This document shows positions 1 to 9,687 of a stretch of 64,000 nucleotides of DNA, piece after piece. The translations under genes were made by a program, and so were the position numbers. This DNA comes from Armillaria gallica (lineage: Eukaryota; Basidiomycota; Agaricomycetes; Agaricales; Physalacriaceae), in NCBI GenBank assembly GCA_037576215.1, contig JBANDB010000009.1:1054001-1118000 (forward strand), given 5' to 3'. The notes below the pieces were generated by a model. The model was not told where the DNA came from and made no database searches. It saw only the letters and a list, made by a program, of their open reading frames with translations. The stretch's first letter is position 1. Each line of letters starts with the position of its first letter.

Positions 1-673
1 TTGGACTAGACCTCATTTTTTGTGTTGATTCCTAAAAACAGAGTACTTGATTCGCTCTGTGGCGGTATAATTTCGCTACGCCCTTCTGAATTCCACTTTA
101 TGCGGATGCGATGTATGGACGTTCCAAAGGGCGGCAGTCAAGCATGGATCTTCTCCTTTCGGTCCTCGCGAGTTCTAGATATCTGCTTGGGCTAGCTAAT
201 AATGTATACTTAGCGCGATGCTGTGTTTCTCTCTCTTTTGGTACTTGGTGCCTACGCATTGCGTCTTTATTTCTAGCTCAAACCCCCGAGTCCACATTAT
301 CCATCACTGTGTGAAAACCCATTTCGTTGTCGAGTCGGACTATCATTATTTTGATTTTTAGACAGACTTTCTGGTACTGTTGAGCTTAAGCTTAAAGCCT
401 GAAGCTTTTCACTGGCATTCTGAAAATCGACCCTGTTCCATTCGGACAATAAAGATTCCAAACACCTGGTACCATCATATCTTTTATTGGTTTTCGCTCG
501 CGCTCGGTCTTACGGTCTTGGGCCTGTTTTGGTGAATTAACTGTACCGTATCGCATCGATCTCGTGCTGCTTTTGAATTGGTGTCTCTTTCGTGATATTG
601 GGCGCATCATGCTAGTCCCAAGTTGCAACTCTGCTCTCTCATAATTTCCGTCTCTTTCGAGCCAGCGAGTAGC

Positions 674-681
674 TATAAAAG
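674..681 (+). promoter_or_regulatory. TATA box of DPBB gene copy A
   Basis: TATAAAAG lies 76 nt before the ATG at 750. The same motif at similar spacing precedes the other three DPBB copies, so it is probably the shared core promoter. Confidence 0.6.
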
Positions 682-749
682 CATCAAATACTCTCTCCAT
701 ATCATCATTCGATAACCCGCAAGTCTTTCAAATACTCAACTTTTCTACA

Positions 750-1206
750 ATGTTCTCTCTCAAGCAATCTGTCATCGCTGCATTGGCTTTGTCCATCGGC
801 ATGGTCAACGCGTTCACCAGGGATGGTATGCGCTCCTGCTACAGTTATTTTCTGAGGCCGTACTCACAACATCTTTCAGCCACCTGGTACGATCCCAACG
901 GTAATTTCGGAGCCTGTGGTGCGCCCATGCAGAACTCCGACCACATTGTCACACTCTCCAGCGACCAGTATGCTGGAGGGGCGCACTGCTGGCAGCACAT
1001 CGGTGTGAACTGTATGTCTAATCCCTCAAATTTCTGCACTGCGCTGATTGTATACTCCTTTAGACAATGGCAACTTCGTTGACGCCACCATTGGGGACCT
1101 TTGCCCTGGCTGTGGCATTAATGGGATTGATCTCTCGTCGTCCGCATTCCAGGAACTCGCTTCTCTTGACGTCGGTCGTATCCAGGTCACCTGGAACTAT
1201 GAGTAG
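750..1206 (+). CDS. Secreted expansin/RlpA-like double-psi beta-barrel protein, copy A
   Basis: Three exons (750-825, 880-1011, 1064-1206) join to a 116-residue protein. It opens with a signal peptide (MFSLKQSVIAALALSIGMVNA) and then forms a single double-psi beta-barrel. Typical motifs are TWYDPNG, GACGAPMQNSD, AGGAHCW, and the C-terminal DLCPGCG followed by IDLSSSAF. These belong to the RlpA-like/expansin superfamily of small secreted fungal proteins, a family in which wall binding or loosening and riboflavin-aldehyde-forming annotations occur. No carbohydrate-binding module is attached. Both introns are about 52-54 nt. Paralogues lie at 46385, 56273 and 58677. Activity is inferred from family only. 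Confidence 0.9.
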
Positions 1207-1916
1207 AGTGTTCTGTACAGTTCAGTGGGAGTTCTAGTTCACCGTAGAACTTCCTTTCACCGTTGTAATACACTGTAGCCTTTGTTACCAAATTGTCTCT
1301 TAAGCAAAGATATTTTTGAGAATGTGCATCTTTCTGGCCCGTGATTTAATGAACACTTTTGACTTTAAATTACTAATATTCTCTTAAGAAACGATGGGAG
1401 GATACTTAATACTGCTGTGCTAGACGGACATGCTGCCGCAACATGGTTACGCACTGCTTCTTTCTTATTGACTGCGCTCGAAAGATGTCTTGTCTCTCTT
1501 ATGCTTTTCTATCTCATCTTTTTAACAGGAGGGGTACGAAGAAATTTCAGCGACGGCTCAAGAGAGTACTTATTCTAGGGGCTACATGATGCTTCGCTAA
1601 ATATTAACAAGGCTACAGCCTTTTTGTCGGGCATATAGACATCAGAATGATATTCGAGTTCTGTTTGAAGCTCGAGAATTGTATCCCGCATACCTCCTAT
1701 CGGCGAGGCAGATATCCTTACCCAAGATCAAATTCCTTCTGAATGACGATCATTTGGACGATGAGTCGTCCGGCAAACCGGGCCGGACAACAGGCGAGAG
1801 CAGTGATTTCAAATTCGTTTCAACCTCTCACATTAACACTCATTACAAAACAAGGTTTATGTTCGTCTTTGCCTCGAAATCTAGTCTAACAAGTAGCACG
1901 ATATCATAGGAATCAT
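1207..1916. other. 3' flank of DPBB copy A, no gene
   Basis: This AT-rich stretch is part of the inverted arm and aligns with 55606-56272 in reverse. No open frame here looks like a protein. Confidence 0.6.
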
Positions 1917-2190
1917 ATGTTGGATCTTCCTCACAATCAATATCTATCCTCAACCTCGAGGGGCCGAATTCTTTGACCAAGAGGACTCAGGAATTTCGAG
2001 ACCAAGACCGTTTTGAAAGATCATATACTTTTGCTCCTGCTATCGTGTCGAATAAAAATATAGAAATTCCGTCGTAAGCTATTTATTCCTGTCTTCACAT
2101 GATACGCTTTCCAAAGCCATAGCTTAGAAGCGATGGAAGACGACCTGCGGGAATCATAATGAAATTTCACGTACTCATTTTCTCCCTGAT
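1917..2190 (+). pseudogene. Truncated, frameshifted copy of the gene at 55128-55605
   Basis: The ATG at 1917 starts a copy of exon 1 of the minus-strand gene beginning at 55605. After GGCCGAATTC the copy has one T fewer than the right-arm version, which puts TGA in frame after 19 codons. The intron and the start of exon 2 (MEDDLRES in the intact copy) can still be aligned up to about 2185. There the match ends abruptly at the inner edge of the arm. It is therefore a dead fragment carried along with the duplicated DPBB gene. Confidence 0.75.
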
Positions 2191-2836
2191 CCCTCCGGCG
2201 GATTTTTGGCGCCGACGCCATCTCTCTACTCAAATCCGATCAAAAACGGATGTGCGTCCTACGTTTCATCTCACAAGTGCGAGTCCTCGCTACGAAGACG
2301 TCATGCATGGTACCAATCACAATTCTTCCATTGGTAGATGCTCAGCGGATCATAGTATCTCCTTGTTCATTGTACGTACCGCTTTGCCAGTTTCTTGGAT
2401 TTATCACTGATTATCTCTTCCTTCCAGTATCCGACGACCTTCAAGGGCATTGAGAGAAGATGATCATGTAAAAGGAGTGATGCATATGGCTTGTGGAGGT
2501 CCTTGGTTAAACTCTGAGAGCTCTTTGATTTTCCTTGTACGTACTGGCCCATTCTACGGGTAACTGCCTTGTTCCCGTACTTACTTCATCGGCTCTGTAG
2601 GCTTCGCGCTCCATCGGCCCACCGACGTTCGCGCAAGCCACACACGGTTCCTCAGGGGACAGTGGAGCTATTCTTAGGTGAGGTGTTAGAGGGACATGAC
2701 CCGACCAGTGAATGCGCAGCTTCACCAGCGGGCAACTACTGTCGTAAGTGCTGCGAATTAGTTCGTGCAATTTTCCAAAAAGGTTCTATTTTTATACTCC
2801 TTGGTGATCGCTAGCAATAGCCACTAAACGTCGGCG
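2191..2836. other. Intergenic, nothing recognised
   Basis: Unique sequence between the inner edge of the inverted arm and the lactonase promoter. Short open frames exist on both strands but show no domain. Confidence 0.5.
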
Positions 2837-2843
2837 TATAAAT
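2837..2843 (+). promoter_or_regulatory. TATA box of the lactonase-like gene
   Basis: TATAAAT lies 55 nt before the chosen ATG at 2892. Confidence 0.45.
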
Positions 2844-2891
2844 GCTCGACATAGTTCTTTCAGGCTTCGTGTGCTTCTTCTTCATTATTCC

Positions 2892-4248
2892 ATGATGTCT
2901 CTAAAAGTCTTTGTAGCTGTCTTCATGTCAAGCTTCGCCTCGGCAACAGTCCACCATCTTTTTGTTGGAACTTTCTCGACCCATGCGATTTATGCTTTGG
3001 AATTCGACGACGAGACATACTCCCTGACTCTTGCTGCGAACATCACGACATCAAGTGAACATCCGTGGATAAATTTGAGTGTAGGTGCTCAAGCACCCCG
3101 TATTGTTAGGCTGTGGTCTGACCATCCACCTTCTGCAGCACGACCGTAAAAGCCTTTACGCAGCAAGCAACAGCTCGTACAGTTATTTCGACGTGATTAA
3201 CAGCACGAACGTCGCATACAACGCATCCGTTCCGCTGGACAGTAACTGTATGCTTTCCTTTCTCGCAGTGTATACTGTTTCCATGACCTTACTACTTCCG
3301 AACAGGTTCATCCACTCGGGCCATATACATCACCTCTTCCAAAGTTGAACCCTACACAGTATACGGTCTGTTGCTCATTCTATCCATTTCGTTGGCTTAT
3401 ATTGCCGGATTTAGGCGTACCCTTTGGCGACTGCGGAGCCGTCATACCGGCCGACTTCTCTTATATTACCCAAAATTATACTTTCACACCAGGTCTCTCC
3501 GGGGTCCATGGTCTCGCTCTTCTCCCCAATAGCACATATCTCTATGCTGCGGATGACAGTGGCAATAAAATCTGGACGTTCGGCGTCGACGCCCCAACCG
3601 GAGAACTGACCGAGGTTGGAGTATTAGACGCACCCGCCGAAGGAAGCAATCCCAGGCACTTGACAGTCCATCCCAACGGCGAATATCTATTTGTCATCTT
3701 AGAGGTAATACGAGTGAAACCCTGTTCAATCGAGCCTTACTTCTATTTCAGGAAGCCAATGAGGTCGGACAATACAGCATCGACTGGCAAACTCATCAGC
3801 CAGTTTACTCCAATGTATCATATTCTCTTCTCCCATCAGGTAAGCACCGAACCCATCAGTGCCAAGTAACCAGGCTAACCCATATACAGGCTCCAACGCG
3901 GGCACGCACTGGGCTGACGAAGTCCAAGTATCTGCCAATGAGACTTACCTTTGGGCGACCACCCGATCACGCGAAACCAGCGACACGGGGTACCTTTCCG
4001 TGTTCAGCCTCAGCGAAAACGGCTCCATCTCTGAACAGCTTTTCATTACCCCCACAACCACCTCGGGGGGCTCCGCTAATGCTATAAGTCCCGCATTCTT
4101 CGCTGACGAGTTTGCTGCCATCACGGACACGTCTATTGGGTTCGTCGAGATTTGGCAACTATTGGATAACGCATCCAACGCCACCGCTGTGGCACACATC
4201 GACCTCATCGACGGAGGGTGCTGCGCAAACGCAGTGTGGTATGATTGA
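2892..4248 (+). CDS. Secreted lactonase-like beta-propeller (carboxy-cis,cis-muconate cyclase family)
   Basis: Six exons (2892-3080, 3139-3247, 3306-3365, 3415-3704, 3752-3839, 3890-4248) join in frame. The N-terminus MMSLKVFVAVFMSSFASA is a signal peptide, so 2892 is preferred to the in-frame upstream codon at 2871. The body shows propeller-type repeats, for example GVHGLALLPNSTYLYAADD and NPRHLTVHPNGEYLFVILE, and ends CCANAVWYD. This pattern matches fungal 3-carboxy-cis,cis-muconate lactonizing enzymes and related lactonases, which act in aromatic-acid catabolism. Many N-x-S/T sequons support secretion. The true substrate cannot be read from sequence. The gene converges on the C2H2 gene 420 bp downstream. 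Confidence 0.85.
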
Positions 4249-4668
4249 ATAACTCAACAATACGCAGACCCGGCGGCGGGCGCCACGATTAATGTCTTTG
4301 GATTAGCTTCTAGTGTCTCAGAGCTATATTGACGACAGCAGTGTCAACCAGCTCCATATGTACAGATGAGACGTCCCAATTTTCCAAGGAAACATTTCAT
4401 TTCTCGTGTTAGAGACACATACGTGTTCGTAATCGCACTTGAAAGGAAATTGCACGATCCCGATGGTTTCGAAGAAATCATTACTTGTACAACTTCCAGC
4501 TGAAGCGTCGAAGATCCAACGACCAGAGGAATGATGTCTAAGATACGGAAGAGGATATATAGGTAATACATAGCGTAGTAGCGAATTGCGACGGAGAGTG
4601 ACGAGACGAAGAGAATGTTGACTTTTAGGCATTTGTGGGAGAAGAATGAAAACGCGAGAAACGACTGC
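4249..4668. other. Convergent 3' intergenic region
   Basis: Lies between the ends of the lactonase-like gene and the C2H2 gene. It probably holds both 3' UTRs. No coding evidence. Confidence 0.5.
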
Positions 4669-5805
4669 TCAGTGGAAGATACCCATATGCTGCTTCAGGT
4701 TGTCCTTCCTGCTGAAAGACTTATTGCAGCCTTCGTGTGGACATTGATGAGCTGAGAGGTTGTTAGTACCGACACGAAAGAAAGACCAAGTCATGTACGC
4801 ACGCTTTTCACACAAATGCAGACTCTTGACATGTCTCTTCAAGTGCTCGCCTCGAACGAAACACTTTCCGCACCCTTCGTACGTGCAAACGTATCGCCTC
4901 TTGTTCTTGTTAGGAGCGCCCGCTTTCTTCACGCCAAACGGGATGGATGGCAGCACCGTGTGAGACTCGGCGTCAGCCTGGTCGTCTTGACGGAACTCCG
5001 GGGCGACAGGGACTTTCCTTCCGCGACTTTTCTTACTGCCATCCGCAACGAACTGGAACTCGTCTCCGCTGTCGTCCTCCTCGCCAAAGTACTTTGTCGA
5101 CCTGGTCGACCGAGCTCTCTTCTTGGGGTTCGAAGGCCCTGGACTAGGGCGGTAGACCGAATCCGCATCCGACTCGTCGTCATCGTCGTGATAGGAGAAT
5201 TCTGAACCTGACCGTGGTGAATCGCTAGAAGACGCCGCGTAAGAGTTGGAGGCTGGGGACGCCTGCGAGTCAGAATGTAGCCATTTACGCTTACTCCTGG
5301 ACGGGGGGAAGTCCTGATTATCGGACTGTACGTTTGTGTGTGTCGGAAGCGATGGGCCAGGACGATGCTCCGGAAAGGAAGGAGAAGATGCTGAGGACGA
5401 CGAAGACGATGTGAGATCGGACATATTGACGAAGATAGGCGGTATCGAGAGTTGCCAGTCGGAGTCCGGCTCCAGTGAGGTGGGTGGTGTTGCGCGAGAT
5501 CCCAACGGAAGTTCCGGCAGAAAAGGCGATGGATGGCCAGAAATGAAGGGCGAGTTCGCCGTTGAGAGATTGTAAGGGCTATGTCCCTCGGTGGAGAAGT
5601 GGTCGCCTAAAAGCGTCCGCGGGAAAGAAGCAGCATTTTGCACGGAATCAAAGTGGGCGGGGTAGTCGTATGGATAATTTTGAGAGAACGAAGCGAGCGA
5701 AGCTTGGGTTGGAGTGTCTGTCTCATATTCTCCAGGCCACGAGGATGGGACGCTCTCCATCTGCAGAGGCTGGAAGTCAACATACGGGTAGGAATCCATC
5801 TGCAT
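4669..5805 (-). CDS. C2H2 zinc-finger transcription factor
   Basis: Two exons (5805-4803, 4751-4669) are separated by a 51-nt intron that cuts the linker between two C-terminal C2H2 fingers. Finger 1 is C-x4-C-x12-H-x4-H (CTYEGC...HVKSLH) and finger 2 has the same spacing (CPHEGC...HMGIFH). Splicing restores the canonical-looking linker LCEKPHQ. The N-terminal 280 or so residues are rich in S, P and acidic residues, as in activation regions, and a basic stretch (KKRARS) could be a nuclear signal. The start at 5805 (MQMDSYPYVDF) is chosen because the open frame upstream looks like untranslated sequence. The two-finger C-terminal layout resembles Msn2/4-type stress regulators, but orthology is not shown. 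Confidence 0.85.
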   Translation of the reverse strand: MQMDSYPYVDFQPLQMESVPSSWPGEYETDTPTQASLASFSQNYPYDYPAHFDSVQNAASFPRTLLGDHFSTEGHSPYNLSTANSPFISGHPSPFLPELPLGSRATPPTSLEPDSDWQLSIPPIFVNMSDLTSSSSSSASSPSFPEHRPGPSLPTHTNVQSDNQDFPPSRSKRKWLHSDSQASPASNSYAASSSDSPRSGSEFSYHDDDDESDADSVYRPSPGPSNPKKRARSTRSTKYFGEEDDSGDEFQFVADGSKKSRGRKVPVAPEFRQDDQADAESHTVLPSIPFGVKKAGAPNKNKRRYVCTYEGCGKCFVRGEHLKRHVKSLHLCEKRAYMTWSFFRVGTNNLSAHQCPHEGCNKSFSRKDNLKQHMGIFH

Positions 5806-6596
5806 AGCGATAGTGATAGTTGCTGGTGGAGAGGCGACTCGAGACAACAGAGGAAAATTCCGCTCTTTTTGAACCAGAATTCCACGAAAAATAGGGGAAC
5901 CTCGATCATGTCTTATTTTTGGCTTGATTTGCCTGAGATTTCGGACATAGATCCAGAAACATATACGAAAACGACCAATGCGTATAATATATTTCAAGGC
6001 GGCGGGAACGGAGAGGCGCGTCAATAGAATGCTTGAACAAGCCTAGCAACGACATCGCATACGCCCCTCTTGATATCACCGGTGAACACACGTCGTCAGA
6101 GGCAAAAGAACCATTTACCGTTTAGTCAGTGCCGTTGTGATCTCCTAATAGGAAGATACGTGAGTTAGCGTCCGTGAGTCATGAAGGCGGGAAGGATGCC
6201 TTAGTAAGGACCAATATTCCTTTTCTGGGATAACGCCTCGGGTGCACCGCCACGGGCCTCTTATCCCGCCATCCGTTCACCCGTGATTAATTATGATTAT
6301 TGGCCTCGGATTATTCACCTAGTTCCGAGAGACCATTTGCTTGAAATGGGAACTGCTAGGACATGCTCCGAGTCTACGCAGCCCTTCCGAAAATCTTAAA
6401 ACTACGTTCTGACTGCAATCTGACTGTATGTCTAAGATCTGCTACGCCATCGCATTTCACAAGCTCGCCGCCGCAGGAGAACTGCCCTTGAACTCGCCAG
6501 TATTTACTGCAAAGCGACAAATTTTTGAATCCAAAGTTCAAGTTTGAAATCTGTCCGAGATCGTAGCTATTGTGTCCGCGTAAATTATGTTGTGAA
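5806..6596. other. Promoter region of the C2H2 gene, no gene
   Basis: Spans the 5' side of the C2H2 gene and the 3' side of the FSH gene, both on the minus strand. No further gene seen. Confidence 0.5.
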
Positions 6597-7785
6597 TCAG
6601 AAGATAACGGGCGTGGCCCTCCCAGAGTTGGGATTCGAAGACACTGATCCTCTTCCAGGCGATGGGATTTCACCCAGAGGATCCAAGAAATAAGCCGCGA
6701 GAAACTTCCTCCACGATGTCTTAGACGGAACAAAGTGGCCTGCACGAAATGCTGGTAAGACTATGCCAGAAACGTAAGATCGTGAATCTCACCCCCATCA
6801 TGTTCTTCGACGCGCTTGTTTGCTGAAACACCCAAAAGGATCTTCGTCCATTCTTCGAGGACCACGATATCGTTCTTCCCGATAACATGCAGTGTCGTCG
6901 TTGCATACGTAGGGTCAAACACGAGATCTGCTAAAGGATCTGTGATCCTATATCCCGCGATACAGACGCAAAATTGGCTGGACGCGTAGGATTCAGATCC
7001 GCCGCAAATCATAATAAATGAAACTTACAATGGGGGATGAGGAGGCTTGCCGTCAACGAGGAATGGAGGATATGACTGAGGTTTTTCGAGCTGCTCAAAG
7101 TTCAGAAATCAACGACCAAATCGGAGTCTGCTCATCCGCATACCAGTGCAGAAAGAAATGCTGCCATGGCTGCACCTTGGCTATAACACATTACAGACTT
7201 TCTTTAGTTCCTGGACGTCTCACGGCCTACCTGAACCCAAATACACCCTGGGTACGTGTGTGAGAAGGTTTTAATGATATATGTCTGATGAGGGAAGCGA
7301 CATACATCAAATGTTCTCTGCTTGAGAATGTCTCTGAGCATCACGAGAGATTCGTCCAGTCCGATAGCTCTAGTGAGATCGCGATACACATCATACCACC
7401 TTCTAGGCTGGCCGTCTGCGGGATTAAAAGCTCCCAGCTCGGTTTGTGACGCGTTGGCACGTAGATCAGCGGGCTGAATGATATGGGGAGCGTCGACGAA
7501 CACTTCAGTGACAAGTCTGGATAAGCCTGAAAAATGTAATGCATTGCAATACAGACTAACCTAATTCGATATCCTTGCCGCATTGTTTACGAAAAGCTCC
7601 GAGCTAACGAAGCACAATGTTAACAACGGCTTCTCTCGAATTTGATTTTTGAAAAAAACCAACGCGTTTGCTGAAGATGGTTGCATTTTGAGCGTATCTT
7701 TCCACAGGGTGTTAGCCAACGGACCTAGTAGTGAAGTTTAACGAACAAAAACGTACCCGTGAAGAACTAAGATAGTCCGTGGCAT
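6597..7785 (-). CDS. FSH-family serine hydrolase
   Basis: Nine exons (7785-7757, 7697-7664, 7603-7561, 7502-7306, 7247-7231, 7180-7144, 7090-7029, 6977-6793, 6739-6597) sum to exactly 747 nt, or 248 residues, the normal size for the Fsh1/OVCA2 alpha/beta-hydrolase family. Diagnostic motifs appear in order: MPRTILVLHGYAQNA, VFVDAPHIIQPADL, the nucleophile elbow GFSQGAAMA, YPPFLVDGKPPHPP, LHVIGKNDIVV with the acid residue, and EEHDGGHFVPS with the catalytic histidine. Serine, aspartate and histidine are all in place, so the enzyme should be active. The physiological ester or lactone is unknown. Exon 5 is only 17 nt. Confidence 0.88.
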
Positions 7786-8055
7786 GATAAGTGGAGGTTG
7801 AAGGGAAAAGAAGCCGGACCGGTTAACAACTTGAAGCTTAAATACTCACACGTAACGCCACGCTTGTAAATTCATGACGACCCTCTTCGCTCAAGATGCA
7901 CGCTACTAGGCAAATTCTAGTTTGACGTCGCGAACAATCCTTCCATTCTTAATATGTATATATAAGTACACTGTGCGGACCTACATGAGTACATATACGC
8001 TCATATTTACCTTGCGAGATCCACGAAAAGCGAAATAAATCATATCCTAGAAATT

Positions 8056-9687
8056 TCAAAAGCTGATGTCACTGGGCGGCGGCGGCTGAACAACGGAATG
8101 AGGCCGACTCCCCACTGGGTTCTGGACCTGCATCCCGTCCTTTCCAGCCCTCAGCGGCGCCTGGTCCAGCGTCTGGTGAATTTGGTGAGGGTAACGGCTG
8201 TACGCAGGCGGGTTCATACGTGTGCTATTGTTCGCATTATTCCCAGAGAGGCTCACGCTCCCCTCATTGCTACCACTCTCATACGATGCCGATGACACTG
8301 AAGTCGCATCGATATGGTACGCCGTTCCGTGGTCCGAAAGAGACCCATTGAACCCAGTGAAAGGCGTGATGATATCCTCTAGATTTGTCGATATTCCTTG
8401 TGATTCTGCGGTAGTAGGAGACATGAGTGCGGATGTTCCGTGGACGGAACCAAAGTACGATCCATGACCCCCCACGTCGCTGGAACTCGAACGCGAGTGC
8501 AATGTCGGTCTGTTTAAGCTTTGGGGACTCAATGGGGGTGGCTGGTTCATCATGTTGATTATACCGCTGGAGTGGAAGGAGGTTGGGTCGGAGAGTTGAG
8601 TCATCGCCGAGTTGGAGCGGAGATGCATTGTAGATCGAGTCTCCCCGCTCGGGTGCTCACTGATTCTGTCCGCACCTTTGGTGAATGCATTTCGACGATG
8701 ACGTCGGAAGAGGAAGAACGCAATAACGGCTGCGAGAGATAAGACGGCTAAACCGCCTACAACACCTCCGGCGACGGCACCCACAGGAGTGGAAGAACCA
8801 TGATTGTTGATGTTGTTATCATCCGAAGTAAGATCAGGATGTCCTGATGAAACGTGTTAATTATACTTGGAAGTGCGGTCAACTACAGCCCACCTTGAGA
8901 AGCGAGATTTTTGGCATCTGAGGAGTCAAAACGCCCACCAGTCCAATTCAGAGCTATCATGTGAATATATGGTGAGCGGTCGCCTCTCGAAGAAATAAGA
9001 CCAAGTCACTAACGATTTTGGGTGGCCCAGTAAGGAACAGAGGCCGAATCGGGGAGTTCAAAACCTTTATCGTAAGGAAAGAACCTGAAAAACCTTTGTA
9101 AATAAGATCTTTTTAAGTATTCGGGAGCGGTCTTACGTTGTCGTGGACAAGTCGTTGTCGGGGCATTCAGCCTTGTAGAAGCCCCAGCTAATGACCTTCA
9201 GCATTGTGAACTACTTTGGTGGAAGAGAAGACATATTCACCTCAGAATGGAGTTCACGTTGCCTTGGCATACCGTACAAGCACTCAACAAGTTATAAACG
9301 GACCAGGAGCTACGCCCGATCCTAAGATAAGACAATCGGGAAGAAATATAGCTCTAACGTACCATGAGCACGGAGTCGACGACATAGAACCAACATTCGG
9401 AGGGTCATAATGAGAGGTGGCCGGTAAAGCCCATACACCGTAATCTGCAACCGATCGACACATATCAGTAACCTAGAGAAGTCATAATTGACGCACGCAC
9501 CGCCAGTTAAGCAGGATCCTATCAAATACGATGCCAGCAGACAAGGACTCAAACCAGATTTGTTGTCGGTCCAATCATAATCACTGGAGCAAGTTGCATT
9601 AGTCTGAGGCCCCCGCGGGACTATTGAAGCTGATGCAAGAGCCACAGCCATCAGAGCGACGATAACGAAGTGCACTGAGCGACCCAT
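8056..9687 (-). CDS. Cysteine-rich single-pass membrane protein of the basidiomycete type
   Basis: A signal peptide starts at 9687 (MGRSVHFVIVALMAVALASA). It is followed by a cysteine-containing ectodomain spread over several short exons (CSSDYDW, STPCS, TVCQGNVNSIL, SWGFYKAECP, YDKGFELPDSASVPYWA). The last long exon adds a glycine/alanine-rich transmembrane helix (about 8784-8700), a basic stop-transfer segment FRRHRRNAF, and a serine- and proline-rich cytoplasmic tail ending PPPPSDISF. This architecture is common in agaricomycete surface proteins of unknown role, sometimes discussed as sensors. Exons 1 (9687-9501) and 2 (9444-9363) are firm; the middle exon edges between 9300 and 8800 are less certain. 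Confidence 0.75.

Larger units (their letters stand above)
35..2190. repeat. Left arm of a large inverted duplication
   Basis: Read on the plus strand, this segment matches the reverse complement of about 55345-57480. The match can be followed through several landmarks: 60-150 against 57360-57440, the promoter and coding region of the DPBB gene, the 3' flank 1207-1500 against 56272-55980, and the fragment 1917-2185 against 55605-55350. Similarity fades before about 35 and stops near 2185-2190, inside what is an exon in the other arm. Identity looks about 80 percent by eye, with small indels. The arm therefore holds one complete gene and one truncated gene. The duplication is seen directly; its age and mechanism are not. 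Confidence 0.9.

Noticed and set aside
392..700. Minus-strand open frame conserved in both inverted arms (also near 56665-57117)
   Set aside because: Conservation follows from the DNA duplication and overlaps the DPBB promoter; indels change the frame between copies.
4816..5205. Long plus-strand frame opposite the C2H2 gene
   Set aside because: Antisense shadow of the coding exon; no independent evidence.
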